Source: Oceanobacter antarcticus (GTDB taxonomy: Bacteria; Pseudomonadota; Gammaproteobacteria; Pseudomonadales; Oceanobacteraceae). From it: DNA of 64,000 nt. The position numbers were made by a program, and so were the translations under genes. Below the pieces are notes generated by a model. It made no database searches, was not told the origin of the DNA, and saw only the letters and a list, made by a program, of their open reading frames with translations. Location: assembly GCF_044962685.1 (NCBI RefSeq), contig NZ_JBBKTX010000001.1, positions 265,832-329,831 of the forward strand, read 5' to 3'. Positions 9,064 through 17,641 of this stretch are shown here, in pieces. Every line of letters starts with the position of its first letter. Within the stretch, counting starts at the first letter, position 1.

Positions 9064-9927
9064 TCAGAGTGTAATACGCATTGATAAATCAATCGCTTTA
9101 CAATCTTTGGTCAGCGCCCCGATGGAGATGTAATCGACCCCGGTGCGTGCGTAAGGCAGCAGGGTGGCATCAGTGATATTACCGGATGCTTCCAGTTTGA
9201 TTGGCCCTTCCAGGCGATTGGCAGTGGCAGCGCGGGCATGTTGTACCGCTGTGGTCATCTCGGCGGGGGTGAAGTTGTCGAGCATGATGATATCGGCATT
9301 GGCAGCGATGGCTTCGTCCAGCTGGTTCATGGATTCCACTTCAACCTCGACCGGTTTGCCAGGGGCGATGTCATGGGCAGCCGCAACGGCCTGGGCAATT
9401 CCGCCACATGCCATGATGTGGTTTTCCTTGATTAAAAAGGCGTCGTACAGGCCTATTCGATGGTTAAAACAGCCGCCGACACTGACCGCATATTTTTGTG
9501 CGATGCGTAAACCCGGCAGGGTTTTACGGGTATCGAGCAACTTGACGCCAGTACCTGCAACCTGATCGGCATACTGTCGGCATAAAGTGGCAGTGGCTGA
9601 GAGCGTTTGCAGGAAATTCAGGGCGCAGCGTTCGCCAGTGAGCAGACTGCGCGCTGAGCCTGACAGTTCAAATAGCAGTTGGTTTGGGCGCACCCATTCA
9701 CCTTCGGAGACGCGCCAGATGACCTGGACGTTCGGGTCGAGCTGACGGAAGACTTCATTGACCCAGGCTTTGCCTGCGATGATGGCGCGTTCACGGCTGA
9801 TAATACGGGCTTGGGAGCGCTGCTGCGTCGGGATCAGGCGGGCCGTGATATCACCACTGCCGACATCTTCGGTCAGGGCAGTGGTAACGGCGTTGGTAAT
9901 ATCGGCAGCGTGTAGGCTCAGGTTCAT
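9064..9927 (-). CDS. nadC: Nicotinate-nucleotide pyrophosphorylase (quinolinate phosphoribosyltransferase)
   Basis: NadC converts quinolinate and PRPP to nicotinate mononucleotide, CO2 and PPi in de novo NAD synthesis. The 287-residue product has the usual length, and shows TEDVGSGDITA near residue 20, the substrate-binding LDTRKTLPGLR segment, GGCFNHRIGLYDAFLIKENH, VEVEVESM, IMLDNF and LEASGNI. ampD lies divergently upstream, an arrangement frequent in gammaproteobacteria. No defects are seen. Confidence 0.96.
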   Translation of the reverse strand: MNLSLHAADITNAVTTALTEDVGSGDITARLIPTQQRSQARIISRERAIIAGKAWVNEVFRQLDPNVQVIWRVSEGEWVRPNQLLFELSGSARSLLTGERCALNFLQTLSATATLCRQYADQVAGTGVKLLDTRKTLPGLRIAQKYAVSVGGCFNHRIGLYDAFLIKENHIMACGGIAQAVAAAHDIAPGKPVEVEVESMNQLDEAIAANADIIMLDNFTPAEMTTAVQHARAATANRLEGPIKLEASGNITDATLLPYARTGVDYISIGALTKDCKAIDLSMRITL

Positions 9928-10226
9928 GACATGACTCTTGATATTAATTGTTGGTGCGGTATAGGGGACATCTATTTAATCCGGTGCTCGAAATGACGGC
10001 GTTAAAAATCGACTCAAAATGCTCATGTATCACTCATAAATTGCGCTTTTTCGTCGATTTTTGCTTTGTCCTTTCATCGCTCGCTACATTTTCAGATGCA
10101 TCCTATAGGCGACCCGGACTATCGCGGATTCTTGTGGTGGTGAATCTTACACGGAACCCGGCATGGGTGCATGACGCTGCCGGCTTCGGTTGTCGGGTGC
10201 GGAGGATTGTATCCGGTGTAGTATGA

Positions 10227-10823
10227 ATGAGTGAAGATACCCAAACAGTACGGAGAACATTCAGTTTGGACGTAAAAGACGGGCGCTTGCCCGACGCGCA
10301 ATGGGTGCCCTCACCCAACTTTGGCCAGCGTCCGCCAGCGGCGGTTGTTTCATTGCTGGTGATTCATAATATCAGCCTGCCGCCGGGTCAATTTGGCAGC
10401 GGGTGTATACAACGCTTTTTCAGCAATCAGCTGGCTGTCGACGAGCATCCGTATTTTGCTGAAATCGATGGCTTGCAGGTGTCCAGCCATTTATTGATTG
10501 AGCGGGATGGCACGCTCTATCAGTTTGTCAACTTTAACGATCGCGCCTGGCACGCCGGAGTATCGTGCTATGAGGGTCTGACTGATTGTAATGATTTTTC
10601 GATTGGTATTGAGCTGGAAGGCTGCGATAACACCCCGTACAGTGAGGCCCAGTATCAGGTGCTGACTCGGGTGACGATAGCCTTGCGCCGATACTACCCG
10701 ATGATCGGCAGCCGTATCGCGGGCCATGACGATATCGCACCGGGTCGCAAGACGGATCCCGGCCCGGCGTTTGACTGGGGCCGCTACCTGAACTCCCTGA
10801 AACCGGATGAGTATGATTTATGA
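10227..10823 (+). CDS. ampD: 1,6-anhydro-N-acetylmuramyl-L-alanine amidase AmpD
   Basis: AmpD cleaves the peptide from 1,6-anhydroMurNAc-peptides in the cytosol during murein recycling, and its loss often induces ampC beta-lactamase. The 198-residue amidase_2 protein has zinc ligands His47 (LVIHNISLPPG), His167 (AGHDDIAPGRKTDPG) and Asp177, plus the conserved IGIELEG segment. The chosen ATG gives about 15 residues more than usual; a TTG at 10266 preceded by GGAG would give a standard length. It overlaps ampE by four bases (ATGA), showing the classic ampDE unit. Confidence 0.93.
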   Translation: MSEDTQTVRRTFSLDVKDGRLPDAQWVPSPNFGQRPPAAVVSLLVIHNISLPPGQFGSGCIQRFFSNQLAVDEHPYFAEIDGLQVSSHLLIERDGTLYQFVNFNDRAWHAGVSCYEGLTDCNDFSIGIELEGCDNTPYSEAQYQVLTRVTIALRRYYPMIGSRIAGHDDIAPGRKTDPGPAFDWGRYLNSLKPDEYDL

Positions 10824-11854
10824 AATTTCTGATTCTGTTTATCTCGTTGTTGTTGCAACAGCAGTTGCCCTGGGCTCGTCGCTGGGGACAAGGCAGTTTG
10901 TACGATCGCTGGCTGGCACTGTGGCAGCGCTGGCCAGGGTTTGAACGCCTGGGTGCCCCCATCAGGCTGATACTGCTGGTGATACTGCCCAGTATTCTGG
11001 TTGCTTTGTTATTTGTGTGGCTGGAATCGTTCGCCTGGGGATTACCATCCGCTGTGGCGGAGGTCGGGCTGTTATTACTGGTACTGTCTCAGGCTAATAT
11101 GGGAGCGGGTTTGAAACGCTACCGCGAACATTTGACCAGCGGTGATATTCAGGGCGCATTTCATTGTGCCGATGAAGCGGTTTCAGTACCGGGGTTGGCA
11201 TTGTCGTCGGATCCGGAAACCCTGAATGCTCAGGTTTTGCATACAGTGTTGTACCGCTGGTTTGAGTACTTTTTTTTGATGGTGTTCTGGTACATGTTTG
11301 CCGATGTGGGTGGCGTTGTGCTGGCCTGGCTGACGTTACATTTTGTCCGTGCTCAGGAGGCATTGGGGCAACAAGAGGGCGCCTCCGAAGAATCGCCGGA
11401 GCAGCCGGAACAACCGCTGGAACCGAAACAACAAACGGAGCAGGAACAACAGGATGCAGCAGACGATCCGTCAGAAACCGTTGGTTCCGGCAATCAGTAT
11501 GCCGGGAAAAAGGCGCAAGCCGATCGTGTATCAAGCTGGTGTTTACACTGGCTGGAATGGGCACCTGCGCGTTTGCTGGGGCTGACCTATTGCCTGGCTG
11601 GTAATATGACGATGGCATTGCCGGTATGGCGTCAGTTGTTGTGGAAAACGGCCATCGACAGCCAGCAAGTGCTGGTGGATGTCGCGAGTGCGGCGTTGTC
11701 GTTCAGTCACGAAAAACGCTGTTGGCACAGTGCTGCTGCCGATTGTCCGGCTGCGGCAGCGGAGCTGGATGAATGGCAGCAATTGCATTTGCGCAGTGTA
11801 TCAATCTGGATGGTAGGTATTGCTGTAGCAACGATCGGTGGCTGGTTGCTCTGA
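10820..11854 (+). CDS. ampE: AmpE-family regulatory membrane protein
   Basis: AmpE is an inner-membrane protein encoded with AmpD and thought to take part in cell-wall or beta-lactam sensing. The 344-residue product starts MKFLILFISLLLQQQLPWAR, typical of the family, and has hydrophobic segments near residues 50-66, 72-92, 147-175 and at the C-terminus. Unusual is a charged low-complexity insert (about residues 183-225) rich in Gln, Glu and Pro in the cytoplasmic region. The start overlaps the ampD stop. Confidence 0.85.
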   Translation: MKFLILFISLLLQQQLPWARRWGQGSLYDRWLALWQRWPGFERLGAPIRLILLVILPSILVALLFVWLESFAWGLPSAVAEVGLLLLVLSQANMGAGLKRYREHLTSGDIQGAFHCADEAVSVPGLALSSDPETLNAQVLHTVLYRWFEYFFLMVFWYMFADVGGVVLAWLTLHFVRAQEALGQQEGASEESPEQPEQPLEPKQQTEQEQQDAADDPSETVGSGNQYAGKKAQADRVSSWCLHWLEWAPARLLGLTYCLAGNMTMALPVWRQLLWKTAIDSQQVLVDVASAALSFSHEKRCWHSAAADCPAAAAELDEWQQLHLRSVSIWMVGIAVATIGGWLL

Positions 11855-11895
11855 CAGTCGGCAGGGCAACCAGCTGTGATGAATGGCTTGGGTTA

Positions 11896-12252
11896 TTAAC
11901 CCACAGGATCAGGCTCCGTCTTTTGATAGCTTCTGATCATGCCGTTAAGTGTGTTGCAAGGGGCTTTCATACGGCAGCCAGCGCTGTAGAGGCTGGGGGT
12001 GATGGGTTTGCTCCAGACTACTTCTGCCTGGCAAAAACCGGTACGGTGAACGTCCAGGTCAGGTCGTACGTCGACCAGCTCCAGATTTAATTCGGTACCG
12101 GGTTCAATGGCTTCATAGGTCGATATCATCAGTCCTTCATCTGAGCAGTTCAGTAGTAAACCAAGGTAGGACAAATCGCCCTGCTGAAAGACACTGACGT
12201 TGGATGAAATATCGGCTCTCGGGGTATGACGTTGTTCGGTATGCCCGTTCAT
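11896..12252 (-). CDS. PilZ domain protein
   Basis: The 118-residue protein consists of one PilZ-like domain, which in other proteins binds cyclic di-GMP. The start RHTPRADISSNVSVF contains the RxxxR-type element, followed by LNCSDEGLMIST in place of the (D/N)xSxxG motif. It is likely a cytoplasmic c-di-GMP receptor acting on motility or cellulose, but no partner is adjacent. The ATG at 12252 is preceded by a strong AAGGAGG; an upstream in-frame ATG at 12267 lacks one. Confidence 0.8.
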   Translation of the reverse strand: MNGHTEQRHTPRADISSNVSVFQQGDLSYLGLLLNCSDEGLMISTYEAIEPGTELNLELVDVRPDLDVHRTGFCQAEVVWSKPITPSLYSAGCRMKAPCNTLNGMIRSYQKTEPDPVG

Positions 12253-12360
12253 GCAAACCTCCTTCACTGGATTATGCGACAGCCACCAGACTGCTCTGAA
12301 ACCTGTGAGGAGGTCAATGTTTCTATTTAGATCAAAATGACATGTCAGGCGTGTTTTTGA

Positions 12361-12753
12361 TTAATACATGCTTTGAATCAGGTCGATACTTGGCTTGAGT
12401 GTACGGCGCCAGGTAAGCTCCAGCTCCTTCGAAAATTTAGGGTCATGACGCGCCAGGGTTTCCATCAGAGCATCCAGCCAAAGGCTGTAATACATGGGGT
12501 TGATATTCATTTCTCCACGGCTGTGACTTTTCCCAAGAGCCTTTATTTTGGTATCCGGCATGCCGCGAGAGTGCATCACCAGCCATAAAATACCGCTGCG
12601 TAACAAGGCCCGCTGAGCCTCCATATTGGTGTTTTTGAACATCTCCCGAACGTCGTGTGACTTGCTCATGAAAATGGAATAAAAGTCTTCAAAGAAGACA
12701 ATGTTGTTGCAGCTACGCCCGTAGCTTTGGAATACGATGTCCGCATCGCTCAT
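12361..12753 (-). CDS. Single-domain globin
   Basis: The 130-residue product resembles small bacterial globins. It begins with an SYGRSCNN segment, has FFEDFYSIFM (CD/E region), MFKNTNMEAQ, the ALGKSHSRGEMNI segment whose His77 is the likely proximal heme ligand, and YYSLWLDALMETLARHDP. It probably binds heme and handles O2 or NO in the cytosol. An AGGAG ribosome site precedes the ATG. The gene stands alone between the PilZ gene and dps. Confidence 0.82.
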   Translation of the reverse strand: MSDADIVFQSYGRSCNNIVFFEDFYSIFMSKSHDVREMFKNTNMEAQRALLRSGILWLVMHSRGMPDTKIKALGKSHSRGEMNINPMYYSLWLDALMETLARHDPKFSKELELTWRRTLKPSIDLIQSMY

Positions 12754-13259
12754 AGATAACTCCTGGATTTCTCTGCGCTACCTGGACTCGGATTCGAGAG
12801 CAGGCTTTCCTTGAAACTGCTCCTCTATTCGGGAGCTTTGGGTTTTGTCCGGTAACGAGCTACACTGCAATGATCACTTAACGTTCACTTCGAACCGCGT
12901 TCCGTTTGTCTTTCTATTACTTTGACACGACCAGAATCCCCCTGGCTGCGATTATCAGTCAGGTGCCCGCTCTGCTAACAATAACGCTATTGTACTGGTT
13001 ACTCGCCCTACAATCTGTAAGGTTAAATCCGAAGTCGAGTGGATAAAAGCACTTTTACAGGTAACAGACAATTTCCGCAGACAGCTTGCACTTTCATCGT
13101 GAGTGGCAAGTGCTTATTTCTACGGCGAAGGTATCCCGAAGACAGGAATATCAGCTCAAAACCGACTGCTGTATCGGTGGTTTTTTGCCAGTGTTTCCGG
13201 ACATACAGCCTGCCGGAGTGATCGGCAGGCTGTATCTGAGGATGAATGAGGTGAGGGCG
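12754..13259. other. Intergenic region, no supported gene
   Basis: The promoter of the globin gene should lie at the left end. Two short open frames (13039-13325) look like noise. The only structure is the 13-bp inverted repeat at 13203-13235 listed separately. Confidence 0.5.
13203..13235. terminator. Perfect 13-bp inverted repeat downstream of dps
   Basis: ATACAGCCTGCCG and CGGCAGGCTGTAT pair around a 7-nt loop, 25 bp after the dps stop on the minus strand. It is a strong hairpin without a following T-run, so it may end dps transcription or protect the 3' end. Confidence 0.5.
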
Positions 13260-13733
13260 TTAGTCTTCCAGCAGGGAACGCAGCATCCAGGCAGTCTGTT
13301 CGTGTACAGTCAGGCGCTGGGTTAACAGATCTGCGGTTGGTTCGTCGTTAGCTTCACCGACCAGTGCATACAGGTTTCTGGCAGTGCGGGCCGCCGATTC
13401 GTGTCCCTGAGCCAGGATGGCAACCATATCCATTGCTTTGGGTGGAATGGCTGGGGCATCAGGCAGTGAGGCCAGTTCGGCAAACTGGGCGTAGGACCCT
13501 GGTGCAACGTGTCCCAATGAGCGAATGCGCTCTGCAATGGGATCGACGGCATTCCAGAGTTCAGTGTATTGATCCATAAACATCACATGCAGGCTATTAA
13601 ACATTGGCCCGGTGACGTTCCAGTGGAAGTTATGGGTGGTCAGGTACAGGGTGTAAGTATCCGCCAGCAGTCGACCGAGGCCGTCAGCGATGGCTTGGCG
13701 ATGGGTATCACTGATTCCAATATTGATGCTCAT
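13260..13733 (-). CDS. dps: Dps-family DNA-binding ferritin-like protein
   Basis: Dps forms 12-mers that oxidise and store iron with peroxide and protect DNA. The 157-residue product shows the ferroxidase ligands in THNFHWNVTGP (residues 33-43) and in NAVDPIAERIRSLG (Asp64, Glu68). The N-terminus is short and lacks the lysine-rich tail of E. coli Dps, so DNA compaction by a tail is doubtful. The ATG at 13733 is preceded by AAGGGAG; the frame is open upstream without a better start. Several palindromes lie upstream (13831-13955). Confidence 0.92.
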   Translation of the reverse strand: MSINIGISDTHRQAIADGLGRLLADTYTLYLTTHNFHWNVTGPMFNSLHVMFMDQYTELWNAVDPIAERIRSLGHVAPGSYAQFAELASLPDAPAIPPKAMDMVAILAQGHESAARTARNLYALVGEANDEPTADLLTQRLTVHEQTAWMLRSLLED

Positions 13734-14178
13734 AGTGTTCTCCCTTGGGTAAGCAGTCTGTGGATAAAAACATGATCCAGTCATTGTTGCCATGATTGGC
13801 GGTGTGACGATTGTGAGTATGCCTGAATGTCGATCAACAAATATTGATCGGGTACCCGATTGGTTGGGATACGCCCAAATTGGTTCCTCTCAATTTGGCG
13901 GTGCTTCGGATACTTGCGTCTGGCGGAAGATGCCGGTGCTTGTCATTTTCCGCCAATAGACAGACAGTGGACGCTTGTTTCCTCTCTCACCTGATCACTG
14001 CCAGTCTGTGCTGATCAACCGCCAGGAAACCGGTTTGTTTGATCGACCAGCAACCGATCGGCTACTCACCTCATCTTGCATAGTAATAATAGCTATCTTG
14101 TATTTGATTTTAGAATTCGATTGTTTTTATTGAGTCCATGGTCAGATGCTATAAGGTCTGAACAGGAGGGCTGGAACT
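13734..14178. other. Intergenic region with four inverted repeats upstream of dps
   Basis: No gene is supported. The palindromes in this stretch are CGATCAA/TTGATCG at 13831-13850, the perfect 14-mer ATCGGGTACCCGAT at 13847-13860, CCAAATTG/CAATTTGG at 13875-13898 and TGGCGGAA/TTCCGCCA at 13921-13955. They lie on the promoter side of dps. Confidence 0.6.
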
Positions 14179-15177
14179 TCAGACAGTCGGTTGCAGCTTG
14201 ATGGTCTGGCCTATGGATTCCAGTGCCGCAAAAAAGTCGTGGCGACTGCGATGACGTTTGACCGCCTGAAAGACGCTTTCCATTTCTGTGGAATGCAGCG
14301 AAAAATAATGCAGCCACTGTTTCATGCGGTCAGTGAGTTGTTTGTCTTCCAGATGCTCAAGTCGTTCTGCGAGTTGGTAAAACAACGCCAGATAGTCTTG
14401 CCAGGCTAACTTTTGATGAAACAAGCCTTGCTGTTGCGCACGAATCTGCAGACCCAGATCGGGTTTTGCGACCAGGCCGCGACCAATCATTAACAGGCGT
14501 GACTGACTCTGGTGTTGGCATGCTGCCGCCTGGTCGGGTGTCCAGATTTCACCGTTGGCCAGTACCGGAATATCGACAACCTGTTTGATGTTGGCGATCC
14601 ACTCCCACCATGCCGGGGGCTTGTAGCCTTCCGTTTTGGTGCGGGCATGTACTGTGAGCCACTGGATTCCGGCAGCGGCCAGAGCCTGGGCATTGTCGAG
14701 CGCCAGCGCTTTATCGGTGTAGCCGAGACGCATTTTGGCACTGACCGGAATGTGGGCAGGCACAGCGTTGCGGACGGCCTTGGTGATGGCATATAGGCGC
14801 TCAGTGTGTTGCAACAGCACAGCGCCGCCCTGGCTGCGGTTGACGGTTTTGGCCGGGCAGCCAAAATTGAGATCAATTGCCGGTGCACCCAGTGCGGCAA
14901 CCCGTGCCGCATTGGCTGCCATCAGCTCCGGATCGCTGCCTAATAATTGAATATGCACCGGCGTTCCTGCCAGGGTTTTGCCGCCTTGTGCCAGCTCCGG
15001 GCAATATTTTAAAAATACGCGATTGGGTAATACCGTTTGGCTGATGCGAATAAATTCGGTAACACAATGGTCAATTCCCCCGACGGCGGTCAGTATCTCC
15101 CGTAAATGGAAATCCATTAATCCCTCCATGGGCGCTAGTGCAATATAAAGAGAACTGTTGGGGTCAAATGGCAACAT
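14179..15177 (-). CDS. dusC: tRNA-dihydrouridine synthase (DusC-like)
   Basis: This FMN enzyme reduces uridine to dihydrouridine in tRNA. The 332-residue product has ALAPMEGLMDFHLRE at the N-terminus, the QLLGSDPELMAANA segment, IDLNFGCPAKTVNRSQGGAVLL with the catalytic Cys, KMRLGYTD, LTVHARTKTEGYKPPAWWEWI and ANGEIW. The alternating pattern fits DusC (U16) better than DusA or DusB. The frame is open to 15255, but the ATG at 15177 gives the normal start. Confidence 0.88.
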   Translation of the reverse strand: MLPFDPNSSLYIALAPMEGLMDFHLREILTAVGGIDHCVTEFIRISQTVLPNRVFLKYCPELAQGGKTLAGTPVHIQLLGSDPELMAANAARVAALGAPAIDLNFGCPAKTVNRSQGGAVLLQHTERLYAITKAVRNAVPAHIPVSAKMRLGYTDKALALDNAQALAAAGIQWLTVHARTKTEGYKPPAWWEWIANIKQVVDIPVLANGEIWTPDQAAACQHQSQSRLLMIGRGLVAKPDLGLQIRAQQQGLFHQKLAWQDYLALFYQLAERLEHLEDKQLTDRMKQWLHYFSLHSTEMESVFQAVKRHRSRHDFFAALESIGQTIKLQPTV

Positions 15178-15545
15178 GGGAGCGCTCGCAGAGACGAAAA
15201 AGCGTGTAGACGAAATCAGGCGCGGAAATTGAGCATTATATGGTGTTGAGGTCAAGTATTTTGCCTTCCACTTTGGCCGTATATCCCGGTCAAATGCGTC
15301 AATAGGACTATTTGCTTAAGCTATAGTTGATATAAGTTTCAGAAATACTACTGGTTTCAGTAGCTTGGAGACCCTGTTTGGAGGTTGCCAGTAATTCGCC
15401 TTGATCTGGCACAGTTGAAAGAGTTAGCCCTTTTAAAGTAGTCTTATCCGGTTTTTCCCCGTTATAAACATGGGTTATGCCGGTGAATATTGGTGGGGAA
15501 ATACTCGCTGTTCGTAAAAATTATTACTAAAAAGGAGCCGCTTGC
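15178..15545. other. Divergent promoter region of dusC and oadGAB
   Basis: No gene is supported. A small hairpin (CTACTG/CAGTAG, 15348-15363) is the only structure noted. The region should hold promoters in both directions. Confidence 0.4.
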
Positions 15546-15797
15546 ATGTCTGAGCCAGGACTCGTCACGCAAGGTTTGGAATTGATGGTTTTTGGTATGG
15601 GTACGGTATTTGTCTTCTTGACGATGCTGGTATTCGTTACCGGATTCATGTCCAAGCTGGTAAACAAGTATGCTCCAGAGGAAGTGATCGTGCCGGTAGC
15701 GGCAAAAAAGAAACGGTCTCAACCTCAGGGAGTAGATCCGCAACTGTTGAAAGTACTTTCAGCTGCGGTCAAGGAACATCGTGCGCGCCAAAAGTAG
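15546..15797 (+). CDS. oadG: Oxaloacetate decarboxylase gamma chain
   Basis: OadG is the small membrane subunit that holds the Na+-pumping oxaloacetate decarboxylase complex together. The 83-residue product has an acidic start, one membrane helix (about residues 14-36) and a basic, Pro-containing cytosolic tail (KKKRSQPQG), all typical. An AAAGGAG ribosome site precedes the ATG. oadA follows after 59 bp. Confidence 0.9.
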   Translation: MSEPGLVTQGLELMVFGMGTVFVFLTMLVFVTGFMSKLVNKYAPEEVIVPVAAKKKRSQPQGVDPQLLKVLSAAVKEHRARQK

Positions 15798-15856
15798 TGT
15801 ACGAATCATAATAACCAAAACGTTAACAACGTTATCGGAAGAAAAGGCCATCACCC

Positions 15857-17626
15857 ATGACCGATTCTAAAAAACTCGGAATTACCGACGTCGTATTGCG
15901 CGACGCGCACCAATCCATTCTGGCAACTCGCATGCGTATCGACGATATGCTGCCGATTGCTGAAAAACTCGATCAGGTGGGTTACTGGTCGCTGGAATCC
16001 TGGGGTGGTGCGACATTTGACTCTTGTATCCGTTTTCTGGGAGAAGACCCCTGGGATCGTATTCGCGAATTCAAGAAAGCAATGCCCAAAACGCCCCATC
16101 AGATGTTGCTACGTGGCCAAAACCTGCTGGGTTATCGCCATTATGCGGATGATGTGGTGGAGAAGTTTGTTGAGCGTGCAGCGACCAACGGTGTGGATGT
16201 ATTTCGTGTCTTTGATGCGATGAATGACCCACGCAATCTGGAAACAGCACTCAAGGCCGTTAAAAAGCAGGGTAAACACGCTCAGGGCACCCTGTCGTAC
16301 ACGACCAGCCCGGTGCATACCATGGAATCATGGGTCAGCCTTGCCAAAAAGATTGAGGACATGGGTGCAGACTCCATCGCCATCAAGGATATGGCCGGTG
16401 TACTGACGCCTTATGTGGCTTTTGAGCTGGTGAGCAAATTGAAGGCCCAGACGGATCTGGAAGTTCAGTTACACGCTCATGCCACTTCGGGGTTGTCTGA
16501 CATGACGATCCTGAAAGCGGTTGAAGCGGGTATTGACCGTGTTGATACTGCCATATCATCAATGTCCATGACCTATGGTCATACCGCGACAGAATCCGTT
16601 GTAGCGGCATTGGCTGGCACTGAGCGTGATACCGGTATCGACCTGTTGTTGCTGGAAGAAATTGCCGCTTATTTCCGGGCTGTGCGTAAAAAATACTCGA
16701 AGTTTGAAGGTGCGCTCAAGGGCACTGATTCCCGTATTTTGGTGGCTCAGGTTCCTGGCGGCATGCTGACCAATATGGAAAACCAGCTGCGTGAACAAGG
16801 GGCTTCCGATAAGTTCGATGAAGTACTGGCCGAAATTCCACGGGTACGTGAAGATCTGGGCTTTATTCCTCTGGTGACACCAACGTCCCAGATTGTCGGA
16901 ACCCAGGCTGTTTTGAATGTGTTGACGGGTGAACGTTACAAGTCAATCTCGAAAGAAACCCAGGGCATTCTGAAAGGCGAGTACGGTGCCGCTCCTGCAC
17001 CGATGAACGCCGAATTGCAAGCCAAAGTTCTGGATGGCAAGGAAGTGATTACCTGTCGACCTGCGGATCTGATCGAAAACGAAATGGACAAGGTGATTGC
17101 CAATGTCGACAAGCTGGCGGCTGAAAAAGGCATTACGCTGGCAGCAGACAAGATTGATGACGCCCTGACCTATGCCATGTTCCCGCAGATTGCGCCGAAA
17201 TTCCTGGAAAATCGCGGCAATCCCGACGCATTCGAACCTGCTCCGAAAGGCGACGCTGAAGATACCTTCACCATTTCCGTTGATGGTAACGATTATGTGG
17301 TGAAAGTGGACGATGGCGGTGACGTTACGCATCTGGCTTCTGTCAACGGTGCTCCGCTGAGCATGGGCGGTTCTTCGGCAGCAGCTGACGGTGACGTAGT
17401 GGCGGCGGGTGATGGTGATCCGGTGTGTGCTCCTTTGGCTGGTAACGTCTGGAAAGTACTGGTTGAAACTGGCGATCAGGTTGATGAAGGTGATGTTGTC
17501 GTGATTCTTGAAGCCATGAAGATGGAAACCGAAGTACGTGCTCCACGCACGGGTACGGTAACCGGTGTCTCAGCCAAAGAAGGTGTGTCAGTGAAAGTGG
17601 GCGACACTCTGTACAACCTCGCGTAA
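15857..17626 (+). CDS. oadA: Oxaloacetate decarboxylase alpha chain (biotin carboxyltransferase)
   Basis: OadA transfers the carboxyl group of oxaloacetate to its own biotin; OadB then decarboxylates carboxybiotin and pumps Na+ outward. The 589-residue protein has an HMGL-like carboxyltransferase domain from about residue 6 to 270 (TDVVLRDAHQS, AIKDMAG, LHAHATSG), the conserved PYC/OADA domain (about 290-460) and a biotinyl domain whose lysine is Lys555 in EAMKMETE. The Ala/Pro linker before the biotinyl domain is short and Asp/Gly-rich. Confidence 0.97.
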   Translation: MTDSKKLGITDVVLRDAHQSILATRMRIDDMLPIAEKLDQVGYWSLESWGGATFDSCIRFLGEDPWDRIREFKKAMPKTPHQMLLRGQNLLGYRHYADDVVEKFVERAATNGVDVFRVFDAMNDPRNLETALKAVKKQGKHAQGTLSYTTSPVHTMESWVSLAKKIEDMGADSIAIKDMAGVLTPYVAFELVSKLKAQTDLEVQLHAHATSGLSDMTILKAVEAGIDRVDTAISSMSMTYGHTATESVVAALAGTERDTGIDLLLLEEIAAYFRAVRKKYSKFEGALKGTDSRILVAQVPGGMLTNMENQLREQGASDKFDEVLAEIPRVREDLGFIPLVTPTSQIVGTQAVLNVLTGERYKSISKETQGILKGEYGAAPAPMNAELQAKVLDGKEVITCRPADLIENEMDKVIANVDKLAAEKGITLAADKIDDALTYAMFPQIAPKFLENRGNPDAFEPAPKGDAEDTFTISVDGNDYVVKVDDGGDVTHLASVNGAPLSMGGSSAAADGDVVAAGDGDPVCAPLAGNVWKVLVETGDQVDEGDVVVILEAMKMETEVRAPRTGTVTGVSAKEGVSVKVGDTLYNLA

Positions 17627-17641
17627 GGAAGGAGTGCCTGA

